This document shows positions 1 to 6,239 of a DNA stretch of 9,154 nt, in pieces; within the stretch, counting starts at the first letter, position 1; each line of letters begins with the position of its first letter. Both the position numbers and the translations under genes were made by a program. Origin of the DNA: Acidimicrobiaceae bacterium. Lineage in GTDB: Bacteria; Actinomycetota; Acidimicrobiia; Acidimicrobiales; RAAP-2. The notes beneath the pieces are model-generated. The model saw only the letters and a program-made list of their open reading frames with translations. It was not told the origin of the DNA and ran no database searches. The stretch spans positions 1 to 9,154 of the forward strand of contig PLXU01000095.1 in NCBI GenBank assembly GCA_003151555.1. The letters run 5' to 3'.

Positions 1-107
1 GGCGTCTCTTCGCGCTCGTCCCACTCGTGCGCCGCCGGGCGCATCACGTTGGTGGCAAAACCGTGGACCCACTCTTGCAGGGTCTTCTGGTCATCGTTGA
101 GATCCAT
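1..107 (-). CDS. Acyl-CoA dehydrogenase, N-terminal fragment (runs off the left edge)
   Basis: Only the first 35 codons are present; the rest lies beyond base 1. The peptide begins MDLNDDQKTLQEW, followed by an FATNVMRP-type stretch and then HEWDEREE. This matches the opening helix of acyl-CoA dehydrogenases (typically an L-x-x-x-Q-x-x-L...F...V.P.A...D pattern). The family is FAD-dependent and oxidises acyl-CoA thioesters to enoyl-CoA; the substrate cannot be inferred from so little sequence. The ATG at 105-107 is chosen because the family usually starts a few residues before this helix. A GGTGA stretch 11 bases upstream may serve as a weak SD. The gene lies downstream of the cold-shock gene on the same strand but is separated from it by a strong terminator, so it is probably an independent unit. 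A TTGACG hexamer at 142-147 (minus strand) resembles a -35, but no good -10 follows it. An inverted repeat at 162-177 may be its operator. Confidence 0.8.
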   Translation of the reverse strand, partial: MDLNDDQKTLQEWVHGFATNVMRPAAHEWDEREET

Positions 108-161
108 TGAAAAGTCAGTCACCGTGTCACCCTTTTACGTTCGTCAAGTCACGGAGTACTT

Positions 162-177
162 GTTACTCACTAGTAAC
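162..177. promoter_or_regulatory. Perfect 6-4-6 inverted repeat, candidate operator for the acyl-CoA dehydrogenase gene
   Basis: Seen directly: GTTACT at 162-167, spacer CACT, AGTAAC at 172-177; the arms are exact reverse complements. It sits 55-70 bases upstream of the acyl-CoA dehydrogenase ATG and just upstream of a TTGACG -35-like hexamer at 142-147 (minus strand). AT-rich inverted repeats of this size are typical TetR-family operators, and acyl-CoA dehydrogenase genes are often under TetR-type repressors. That assignment is inference, and no TetR gene is in the window. It is unlikely to be a terminator: the stem is short and no T-run follows on either strand. Confidence 0.45.
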
Positions 178-214
178 CATGTCGAACACTAGGGCACGCG
201 GCGAGGAAATGAAA

Positions 215-240
215 CAGCCGCCGCCCGAAGGCGGCGGCTG
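215..240 (-). terminator. Intrinsic terminator of the cold-shock gene
   Basis: An uninterrupted 11-bp GC-rich stem (215-225 paired with 230-240) closes on a four-base CGAA loop (TTCG on the minus strand). Reading on the minus strand it is followed by TTTCATTTCC, a short T-rich tract. It begins 20 bases after the cold-shock stop codon, the usual place. A UUCG tetraloop on a GC stem is exceptionally stable in RNA. Confidence 0.85.
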
Positions 241-259
241 TGTACGACAATTCTCTGGG

Positions 260-460
260 TTAGTTCAAGATGACGCGCTTGGCCAATGGGCCGCGATCGC
301 CTGGTTCAATGTCAAACTCTACGGTCTGACCTTCTACGAGGGTCTTGCGACCATCACCTTGAATCTCCGAGTAGTGCACAAAGACGTCCGGCTGGCCATC
401 AACTGCGATGAATCCCCAACCCTTCTCGTCGTTGAACCACTTGACGGTTCCTACAGCCAC
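260..460 (-). CDS. Cold-shock domain protein (CspA family)
   Basis: A 66-residue single cold-shock domain, the usual length for the family. These small beta-barrel proteins bind single-stranded RNA and DNA in the cytoplasm, melt RNA secondary structure, and assist transcription and translation. RNP1 is at residues 13-18 (K-G-W-G-F-I) and RNP2 at 26-29 (V-F-V-H), preceded by the characteristic GTVKWFN at 4-10. RNP1 has Trp where many members have Phe. The start is a GTG at 458-460: it gives the canonical MAVGTVKWF N-terminus and lies 6 bases after a strong AAGGAGG. The gene follows cysS on the same strand by 110 bases but has its own promoter in that gap and a hairpin terminator. A leader of about 68 bases with potential secondary structure suggests post-transcriptional control, as is known for cspA-type genes. 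Which Csp paralogue this is, and whether it is cold-inducible, cannot be told. Confidence 0.97.
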   Translation of the reverse strand: MAVGTVKWFNDEKGWGFIAVDGQPDVFVHYSEIQGDGRKTLVEGQTVEFDIEPGDRGPLAKRVILN

Positions 461-466
461 TGTGGG

Positions 467-473
467 CCTCCTT
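467..473 (-). promoter_or_regulatory. Shine-Dalgarno site of the cold-shock gene
   Basis: AAGGAGG on the minus strand, 6 bases before the GTG start. It is a full-strength SD that decides the GTG start, and it contrasts with the apparently leaderless genes elsewhere in the window. Confidence 0.9.
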
Positions 474-507
474 GTTTCTTTGGATCAACTTTCGATGATT
501 CCGGAGG
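467..507 (-). promoter_or_regulatory. Possible SD-sequestering structure in the cold-shock leader
   Basis: In the leader, CCTCC (minus strand, 503-507) can pair with the GGAGG of the SD (467-471). Directly inside it, GGAATCA (496-502) can pair with TGATCC (482-487) with one bulged A and a loop of about 8 bases. Together these give a nested, interrupted hairpin that would occlude the SD. The SD pairing is only 5 bp across a large asymmetric bulge, so this is a suggestion rather than a firm call. Confidence 0.3.
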
Positions 508-534
508 GAACCACAACGGCAACCTCAACACCAC

Positions 535-563
535 ACATTACTTGGTGAATGGCCCACCGCCAA
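535..563 (-). promoter_or_regulatory. Promoter of the cold-shock gene
   Basis: On the minus strand, TTGGCG (558-563) and TAATGT (535-540) are separated by exactly 17 bases, fitting a housekeeping -35/-10 pair (TANNNT type -10). The transcript would start near 528, giving a 5' leader of about 68 bases. The promoter lies just beyond the cysS stop codon, so the gene can be expressed apart from cysS. Confidence 0.6.
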
Positions 564-570
564 ATGTTAT

Positions 571-1962
571 TTAAGGTCGCCGGATCAGCGTCCCGGACGG
601 TGAATCCTCCACCGTCCAACCGAGATCCACCAGTTCGCCTCGCAGCCGGTCGGCTTCGGTCCAATTCTGGGCGGTTCTGGCTCCGTCGCGCTCGTTGACC
701 AGGGCCTGACTGATCTCATCGACCACGGCGCTGGCGCTCACTAGGGACAGTCCCAGGGCTCCGAACAGGGCGTTGAGCGCTACCGCCAGTTCACGGGCCT
801 CCTCCTCGTGGCCGCCATCGGCCAGGGCATTGGCGCTGCTCAGGGCTTCAAAGAGTTGGGCCAGCGCCTTGGGGGTATCGAGGTCCTCGTTGAGCGCCGC
901 GGCAACGTGTTCGTAGAGCTCGAGCGCCGCACCGGACCAGGAGAAGTCATCCTTCACTTCGAGATGGTGACCGGCCAGGGCCACCAGGCCAAAACGCCGG
1001 GCCAGCCCGTCGAGGCGCGCCAGAGCCCGCTCGGCGTCGCCAATGGTGGCGGGCGTGACTTCGATCGGCGATCGGTAGTGCGAGCGCAGCACCAACAGCC
1101 GGTAGGCGCGGGCGTCGTTCTTGTCCAGCAAGTCGGTCAGCGACGTGAAGTTGCCGAGGGACTTGGACATTTTTTCGTCGCCGACCATGACCCAGCCGTT
1201 GTGGTCCCAGTGCTGGGCGAAGCGCACACCGGCGGCCACCGCCTGGGCCCGTTCGTTCTCGTGGTGGGGGAACCGCAAATCAAAGCCCCCACAGTGCAGG
1301 TCGAATCCCTCGCCGAGCAGTTCGAGCGACATCACCACGCACTCGGTGTGCCAGCCCGGTCGACCTTCGCCAAAGGGGGCCGGCCAGGAGGGCTCGCCCG
1401 GCTTGGCGTTCTTCCACAGCACAAAATCGAGCGGCGAGCGTTTCTCGTCATTGGTCTCGACCCGAGCGCCGGCGCGCAGCGAATCGAGCGGCTGGCCGGC
1501 CAGGAGCCCGTAATCCGGCACCCGCGACACGTCGAAATAGATGCCGTCACTGGTCTTGTAGCCAACGTCGCCCTCGAGCAGCTGGGTGATGAGCTCGACC
1601 ATCTGGGCCACGTACTGCGTCGCGTGGGGCACGTCGTCGGGGTAGGCCACGCCGAGGGCGTCCATAGCGTCCCACCAGCTCTTCTCGTAGGTCTTGGCCA
1701 CCAGCTCTTCGGACGTTCCTTCGCGCGAGGCGCGGGTGATGATGTTGTCGTCGATATCAGTGATGTTGGACACGTAGTGCACCAGTAATCCCTGAAACGT
1801 GAACCAGCGCCGCGCCACGTCCCACACCAGCGTGAATCGGCCGTGGCCCAGGTGGGGCAGGTCGTAGACCGTCGGGCCGCAGACGTACATCGAGACCTGG
1901 CCCGGGTCGCGCAGCGTCAACTCGCGGACCTGACCGTGCGCGGAATCAAAGAGGCGAATCAC
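571..1962 (-). CDS. cysS: Cysteinyl-tRNA synthetase
   Basis: A class I aminoacyl-tRNA synthetase that charges tRNA-Cys with cysteine using ATP, in the cytoplasm. From the GTG at 1960-1962 the product is 463 residues, normal for bacterial CysS. The catalytic HIGH motif is H-L-G-H at 37-40, directly after MYVCGPTVYD, and KMSKS is at 264-268. The four zinc ligands that recognise cysteine can be assigned as Cys28, Cys208, His233 and Glu237; Cys28 coincides with the E. coli numbering, which supports this start. The frame stays open 17 codons further upstream, but that would overlap valS and lacks homology. The motif ITDIDDNII at 67-75 and the C-terminal helical domain with WTEADRLRGEL (434-444) are typical of CysS rather than MshC, the mycothiol ligase paralogue. 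One oddity is residues 223-226, H-C-G-G, where H-G-G-G is usual. A -10-like TAGTTT lies exactly 7 bases before the GTG, so the mRNA is probably leaderless. Confidence 0.97.
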   Translation of the reverse strand: MIRLFDSAHGQVRELTLRDPGQVSMYVCGPTVYDLPHLGHGRFTLVWDVARRWFTFQGLLVHYVSNITDIDDNIITRASREGTSEELVAKTYEKSWWDAMDALGVAYPDDVPHATQYVAQMVELITQLLEGDVGYKTSDGIYFDVSRVPDYGLLAGQPLDSLRAGARVETNDEKRSPLDFVLWKNAKPGEPSWPAPFGEGRPGWHTECVVMSLELLGEGFDLHCGGFDLRFPHHENERAQAVAAGVRFAQHWDHNGWVMVGDEKMSKSLGNFTSLTDLLDKNDARAYRLLVLRSHYRSPIEVTPATIGDAERALARLDGLARRFGLVALAGHHLEVKDDFSWSGAALELYEHVAAALNEDLDTPKALAQLFEALSSANALADGGHEEEARELAVALNALFGALGLSLVSASAVVDEISQALVNERDGARTAQNWTEADRLRGELVDLGWTVEDSPSGTLIRRP

Positions 1963-1983
1963 CCTAACTAAACTATGCCAACC
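1963..1983. promoter_or_regulatory. Divergent cysS/valS promoter with overlapping -10 hexamers
   Basis: Minus strand: TAGTTT (1970-1975), then 7 bases, then the cysS GTG. Plus strand: TAAACT (1969-1974), then 9 bases, then the valS ATG at 1984. The two hexamers share five base pairs. Both fit TANNNT, and neither gene has an SD, as expected for leaderless transcripts. No convincing -35 is visible on either side. Two polymerases could not occupy the site together, so firing in the two directions should be mutually exclusive. Confidence 0.6.
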
Positions 1984-4557
1984 ATGCCCGACGCCCTCAC
2001 TCCCTCCGCCCAATCGGTGCCGGACAAGCCCACCGTCGACGGCATCGAAGAGCGCTGGATGGCTGCCTGGGAGAAGGAATCGACCTACCGCTTCGATCGC
2101 CAGGCGTCACGCGAAGACGTCTACTCGATCGACACGCCGCCGCCCACGGTCTCGGGCTTGCTGCACATCGGTCACGTCTTCAGCTTCACCCAGGTCGACG
2201 TCATCGCTCGATACTGGCGAATGCGCGGCAAGGACGTCTTCTACCCCATGGGCTGGGACGACAACGGACTGCCCACCGAGCGGCGCGTCGAGAACTACTT
2301 CGGGGTGCGCTGCGATCCCTCGTTGCCCTACGACGCGAGCTTCGTGCCGCCCGAGCAAGCGTCGGAGAAGAAACTGAGCATCTCTCGCAAGAACTTCGTC
2401 GAACTCTGTCACCGATTGACCAAGATCGACGAGGAGACCTTCAAGAGCATCTGGCGGTTCGTGGGCCTCAGCATTGACTGGAGCCTGGAGTACTCGACGA
2501 TTTCGCCCGAAACCCAGGCGATCTCGCAGCGGGGATTCTTGGAGATGCTTGGCCGCGGCGAGGTCTACTCGAGCGTCGCGCCCACGCTCTGGGACGTCGA
2601 CTTTCGCACCGCCGTCTCCCAGGCCGAGATGGAGGACCGCGAACGGCCGGGCAATTATCACCGGATCGCCTTTCAAAAGGTCGATGGTGGCAGCGTGGAG
2701 GTCGAGACGACGCGACCCGAGATGCTGGCCAGCTGCGTGGCGCTCGTGGCCCACCCCGACGACCCGCGTTTCACGTCACTCTTTGGTTCGCACGTGCTGA
2801 CGCCGCTGTTTGGCGTGCCAGTGCCCATCCTGGCCCACGAGTTGGCCGACCCCGACAAGGGCACCGGGGTCGCGATGATCTGCACGTTCGGCGACGTGAC
2901 CGACGTGATCTGGTGGCGCGAACTGGCGCTGCCCACCCGGGCGCTGATCGGCCGCGACGGCCGTTTCCTACCGGCCGATTTCGGCACCGACGACTGGCCG
3001 TCGGTCGACGTTGACGCGGCCAATGCGCTCTACGGACAACTGGAGGGCAAGACCGTCAATCAGGTGCGCGCGGTCGTGGTGGAGAGGCTGCGCGAGACTG
3101 GGGCGCTGATCGGAGAACTGCGGGCCATCACCCATCCCGTCAAGTTCTACGAAAGAGGAGAGCGGCCCCTCGAGATCGTCACCTCGCGCCAGTGGTTCGT
3201 CGAAACCCTGCGCCACCGCGAAGCCCTGTTAGAACGTGGCGAGCAAATCCACTGGCACCCGGACTACATGAAGCACCGCTACCGCTCGTGGGTGGAAGGA
3301 CTGAACGTCGACTGGAACATCTCGCGTCAGCGCTTCTTCGGCGTGCCGTTCCCGGCGTGGTACCCACTCGACGCCCAGGGGGTCATTGACTTCGACGCAC
3401 CCATGGTGCCCGAACTAGCCGAACTCCCGGTCGATCCCTCGAGCGACGTGCCCAAGGGCTACCGCGAAGACCAGCGCAACCAGCCGCTCGGCTTCGTGGG
3501 CGACCCCGACGTCATGGACACCTGGGCGACCAGTTCGTTGACCCCCCAGATCGCTGGACGCTGGGGCAGCGACCTGTTCGAGCGCGTCTTTCCAATGGAC
3601 CTGCGACCACAGGCCCACGAGATCATCCGCACCTGGCTGTTCGCCACGGTCGTGCGCAGCCACTTCGAATTCAACGAGTTGCCCTGGCGCCACGCACTCA
3701 TCTCCGGGTGGGTGCTCGACCCCGATCGCAAGAAGATGTCCAAGTCGGTGGGCCACGCCGCCACCCCGATGCCGATCCTCGAACAGTACGGCGCCGACTC
3801 CGCTCGCTACTGGGCGGCCTGCGGGCGTCCCGGTACCGACACCGTCTTCGACGAGGGTCAGATGAAGATCGGACGCCGACTGGCGATCAAGGTGCTCAAC
3901 GCCTCGAAGTTCGTGTTGGGTCGCTTAGAGGGCGCGTCGGCCCCGGGGCCGAGCGACGTGGGCGAGCTGCTTGATCTGGACTTCCTGGCCATGTTGGGAC
4001 AGCTCATCAGCGAGGCGACGCAGTCCTTCGACAACTACGACTACGCCCGGGCGCTGGAGCGCATCGAGTCGTTCTTCTGGTCCTTCTGCGATAACTACGT
4101 GGAACTGGTAAAGATCCGCGCCTACGGCGAGGCCGACAGCTCCGCGACGAGGTCCGCGCGGGCCACGCTGTCACTGACGCTCTCGGTCCTGCAGCGCCTG
4201 TTCGCGCCCTTCCTGCCGTTCGTCACCGAAGAGGTATGGCGTTGGTGGCATAAGGACTCCGTGCACTTGACTGCCTGGCCCAGTGTGGACGAGTTGGGAC
4301 CCTTGGCCGGCGAGTCCAAGCCCGGTAGCGTGTACGGTCCGATCTGCGAAGTGCTCGAAGCCATCCGTCGCGAGAAGAGCACGGCCAAGGTCTCGCAACG
4401 AGCCGGGGTGTCCCTCTGCGCGGTGACCGGGCCTTCGGCCCTGCTCGACGTCGTGCGCGCGGGCGAGGACGACCTCGCCAAGGCCGGCGGCGTGGCCAAA
4501 TGGCAGCTGAGTGAATCGAGCGACGTGACGATCACCGTCACGCTGGCCGACAGCTAG
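1984..4557 (+). CDS. valS: Valyl-tRNA synthetase
   Basis: A class I synthetase that charges tRNA-Val; 857 residues from this start. Domains in order: Rossmann catalytic core with HIGH at 61-64 and GWDDNGLPTERRV (90-102), then a CP1 editing domain carrying the ETTRPE signature (241-246) and DKGTGVAM (291-298), which hydrolyses mischarged Thr-tRNA. The core resumes with ISRQR (446-450) and MDTW (511-514), then KMSKS at 584-588, and an alpha-helical anticodon-binding domain from about 660 to 800. The GWDDNGLPTERR core and the absence of a C-terminal coiled-coil arm place it in a shorter ValS subgroup that I associate with actinobacteria; E. coli ValS is about 950 residues and has the arm. After KMSKS the usual Gly-Asn is Gly-His (590-591). 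An in-frame ATG also exists at 1975. I prefer 1984 because the likely -10 ends at 1974, leaving no room for a transcript that includes the earlier codon. It converges on the hydrolase gene with a 4-base overlap. Confidence 0.96.
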   Translation: MPDALTPSAQSVPDKPTVDGIEERWMAAWEKESTYRFDRQASREDVYSIDTPPPTVSGLLHIGHVFSFTQVDVIARYWRMRGKDVFYPMGWDDNGLPTERRVENYFGVRCDPSLPYDASFVPPEQASEKKLSISRKNFVELCHRLTKIDEETFKSIWRFVGLSIDWSLEYSTISPETQAISQRGFLEMLGRGEVYSSVAPTLWDVDFRTAVSQAEMEDRERPGNYHRIAFQKVDGGSVEVETTRPEMLASCVALVAHPDDPRFTSLFGSHVLTPLFGVPVPILAHELADPDKGTGVAMICTFGDVTDVIWWRELALPTRALIGRDGRFLPADFGTDDWPSVDVDAANALYGQLEGKTVNQVRAVVVERLRETGALIGELRAITHPVKFYERGERPLEIVTSRQWFVETLRHREALLERGEQIHWHPDYMKHRYRSWVEGLNVDWNISRQRFFGVPFPAWYPLDAQGVIDFDAPMVPELAELPVDPSSDVPKGYREDQRNQPLGFVGDPDVMDTWATSSLTPQIAGRWGSDLFERVFPMDLRPQAHEIIRTWLFATVVRSHFEFNELPWRHALISGWVLDPDRKKMSKSVGHAATPMPILEQYGADSARYWAACGRPGTDTVFDEGQMKIGRRLAIKVLNASKFVLGRLEGASAPGPSDVGELLDLDFLAMLGQLISEATQSFDNYDYARALERIESFFWSFCDNYVELVKIRAYGEADSSATRSARATLSLTLSVLQRLFAPFLPFVTEEVWRWWHKDSVHLTAWPSVDELGPLAGESKPGSVYGPICEVLEAIRREKSTAKVSQRAGVSLCAVTGPSALLDVVRAGEDDLAKAGGVAKWQLSESSDVTITVTLADS

Positions 4558-6185
4558 ACGAGCGCCTCGCCGTCGGCGCAACTGCGCACCAGCACGGCGT
4601 CGTGGCTGACGTCGTAGAAGGCGAACTGCTCGAAGGCCCTCGCCAGGGCAATGACGAACTCGTTGCGTTGACCGATGAGCGCGAATCCCTCCTCATCGGG
4701 CCACTCGCCCGAGGGGTCGTGCGCGATCGTGGGCCGCACCGCGACACCGTGGTGCTGGAGGATGTCCCACAGCTCGAGGCGTCGGCGATGATTGGCCTCG
4801 TCATCGAGGTGTTGGGAATAGGGATTGTCCCCCGTCACGACCGAGAACGGTCCCAGGTCAGCTACCGCTTCTAGGGCGCTGACCCACTCGCCCGTCGCGA
4901 CTTGCACGAGCAGTTCGGTGGGCGGTGACTGGTAGCCGCCCACCAGCAGCGTGGTGAGCGAGGGCCGCGGCTGGGCGACCGACGTGGCGAAGGCCACCGC
5001 CGCGCGGGTCGTCGCCGACGTGCGCGGACTGGCCGTGACGTCAAACGCGTGCTGGGTGAAGGGCAATTCAATGTAGTAAATCGGCGCCAGCGCGGTGTCG
5101 CGAAATTTCTCCACGAAGCCCCGGGCCACGTTCACGTCGACCAGGGTGTCGTTGCCCCCCTGCAGGACCAGGAAGGGCGGCGACTCAACGTCGATCTTTT
5201 CCAACGGCGACATGGCGCGATAGAGGTCCTGGTTCTGCGCGAATTGCACCTGCACGACGCGCCCCTCGAGCAGGATGAGCAGCCCCTTGCCCAGTCCGTG
5301 CCACTGCGTCTCGTCGCCCGTCATCTCCAGCACGCCGTAAAAGGACATGCACCCGCGCACCGACCAGTCAGTGACGTCGTCAAGGTCACTCGGCCGCCAG
5401 GTCGGGTCGTTGGCCGAAAGCGCCAGCAACGACGCCAGTTGGCCACCGGCGGATCCGCCCGAGACGACGATCCGGTCGGGGTCGCCGCCGTGATTGGCGA
5501 TGTTCTTCTTGATCCAGGCCAGGGTCCGGGTGACGTCGAGCATCTGCGCGGGCCAGGGGTGGCGCGGCGCCAGTCGGTAGTTGCACACCACCGCGATCCA
5601 GCCGCGTTCGACGAACTCGTGCAGCATGGGACGGCCCTGCTCGCGCTTGTCACCGAAGGTCCAGGCGCCGCCGTGAATGTAAAAAACGACCGGCGCGTTG
5701 GCCGGCGTCGTCGAGAGTCTCCATATGTCGAGACGGTTGCGTGGCTCGGGCCCGTAGGCCACGTCGCGAATGATTTGCATGTGGCGCGGGTGCAGGGGAA
5801 TCTGCAGCGCCGTGCGCCACCACGAGCCAAAGAGATCGTCCTTCGGCCGGGGGATTTCGAGCGGACGCCGGGGGCTGTTGGCCATATCGCGGCGCACGGT
5901 GCGCCGAGAATAGAAGGAGATCAGCACCAGGACCACATTCACCAGGGTCACCAATATTGCGAACGCCCAGATCACCACGCTGAGGCTGTGCGAGTGCGGC
6001 CATCCCCACCACCCCAGCAGCGCCAGCAGCGCGGCCTCGACGACGATGGCCTGGGCCGGCAGTTCGCCGGCGGCCCAACCCACTGGGTAGGCGAACGCGG
6101 CGAAGATTCCTTTCCGACCTGGTCGCAGCGCGGTCGAGGCGCTGAAGAGCAACCACGCCGAGCACGCCACTACGAAGTAAGCCAT
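4554..6185 (-). CDS. Membrane-anchored alpha/beta-hydrolase (esterase/lipase type) with a C-terminal DUF3293 domain
   Basis: 543 residues. The first ~95 are hydrophobic with about three membrane segments (near 2-20, 27-60 and 68-92), followed by a basic SRRTVRR stretch, so the catalytic part is tethered to the membrane. Residues ~125-403 form an alpha/beta-hydrolase of the carboxylesterase/BD-FAE kind: oxyanion-hole H-G-G-A-W at 171-175, nucleophile elbow G-G-S-A-G at 243-247 (Ser245), likely catalytic Asp346 in GGNDTLV, and His379 in TQHAFD. The triad looks complete, so an active esterase or lipase is likely; the substrate is unknown. Residues ~424-533 look like DUF3293: FSVVTGDNP (447-455), then an Asn/Arg-rich helix, then HDPSGEWPDEEGFALIG (489-505) and a helix ending FAFYD. 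That domain has no known function, and the fusion is unusual to my knowledge. ATG 6185 is chosen over an upstream TTG (6221) because it begins the signal-anchor and has a -10-like hexamer 6 bases upstream. Its TAG overlaps the valS TAG. Confidence 0.88.
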   Translation of the reverse strand: MAYFVVACSAWLLFSASTALRPGRKGIFAAFAYPVGWAAGELPAQAIVVEAALLALLGWWGWPHSHSLSVVIWAFAILVTLVNVVLVLISFYSRRTVRRDMANSPRRPLEIPRPKDDLFGSWWRTALQIPLHPRHMQIIRDVAYGPEPRNRLDIWRLSTTPANAPVVFYIHGGAWTFGDKREQGRPMLHEFVERGWIAVVCNYRLAPRHPWPAQMLDVTRTLAWIKKNIANHGGDPDRIVVSGGSAGGQLASLLALSANDPTWRPSDLDDVTDWSVRGCMSFYGVLEMTGDETQWHGLGKGLLILLEGRVVQVQFAQNQDLYRAMSPLEKIDVESPPFLVLQGGNDTLVDVNVARGFVEKFRDTALAPIYYIELPFTQHAFDVTASPRTSATTRAAVAFATSVAQPRPSLTTLLVGGYQSPPTELLVQVATGEWVSALEAVADLGPFSVVTGDNPYSQHLDDEANHRRRLELWDILQHHGVAVRPTIAHDPSGEWPDEEGFALIGQRNEFVIALARAFEQFAFYDVSHDAVLVRSCADGEALV

Positions 6186-6191
6186 GGGACC

Positions 6192-6221
6192 ATTGTGCTC
6201 GCACCGAAGCCAGTCGGGCAA
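6192..6221 (-). promoter_or_regulatory. Candidate leaderless promoter of the hydrolase gene
   Basis: On the minus strand, TTGCCC (6216-6221) and CACAAT (6192-6197) are 18 bases apart; each matches consensus at four of six positions. The ATG begins 6 bases after the -10, and no SD precedes it, consistent with a leaderless mRNA. The first -10 base is C instead of T, which lowers confidence. Confidence 0.4.
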
Positions 6222-6226
6222 ACTCC

Positions 6227-6232
6227 TAGTCT
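6227..6232 (+). promoter_or_regulatory. -10 element of the LLM oxidoreductase gene (leaderless)
   Basis: TAGTCT fits TANNNT and ends exactly 7 bases before the ATG at 6240. No SD is present. No recognisable -35 is seen at the usual distance. The spacing matches that of cysS. Confidence 0.55.
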
Positions 6233-6239
6233 TGAGGGC

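Noticed and set aside
107..574. Plus-strand open frame of 155 codons across the cold-shock gene and its flanks
   Set aside because: It covers the antisense of a clear cold-shock protein, a terminator and a promoter, and its product resembles nothing.
808..1788. Plus-strand open frame of 326 codons opposite cysS
   Set aside because: cysS on the other strand has every expected motif; this frame is a codon-bias shadow with low-complexity Gly/Val/Gln-rich translation.
571..1962. MshC (mycothiol cysteine ligase) as an alternative to CysS
   Set aside because: CGPTVYD before the HIGH motif, the full-length C-terminal domain and the overall length of 463 residues fit CysS; MshC is shorter and carries a different motif there.
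1984..4557. Isoleucyl- or leucyl-tRNA synthetase as an alternative to ValS
   Set aside because: The GWDDNGLPTERRV core, ETTRPE editing signature and MDTW with KMSKS context fit ValS; the zinc-binding C-terminus of IleS and the LeuS insert are absent.
5049..6239. Plus-strand frame open for about 397 codons upstream of, and in frame with, the LLM oxidoreductase
   Set aside because: It lies exactly opposite the hydrolase gene, its translation is His/Arg/Gln/Pro-rich with no family motif, and the LLM gene has a good start and -10 at 6227-6242. It is a high-GC antisense shadow, though it could mislead automatic start calling.
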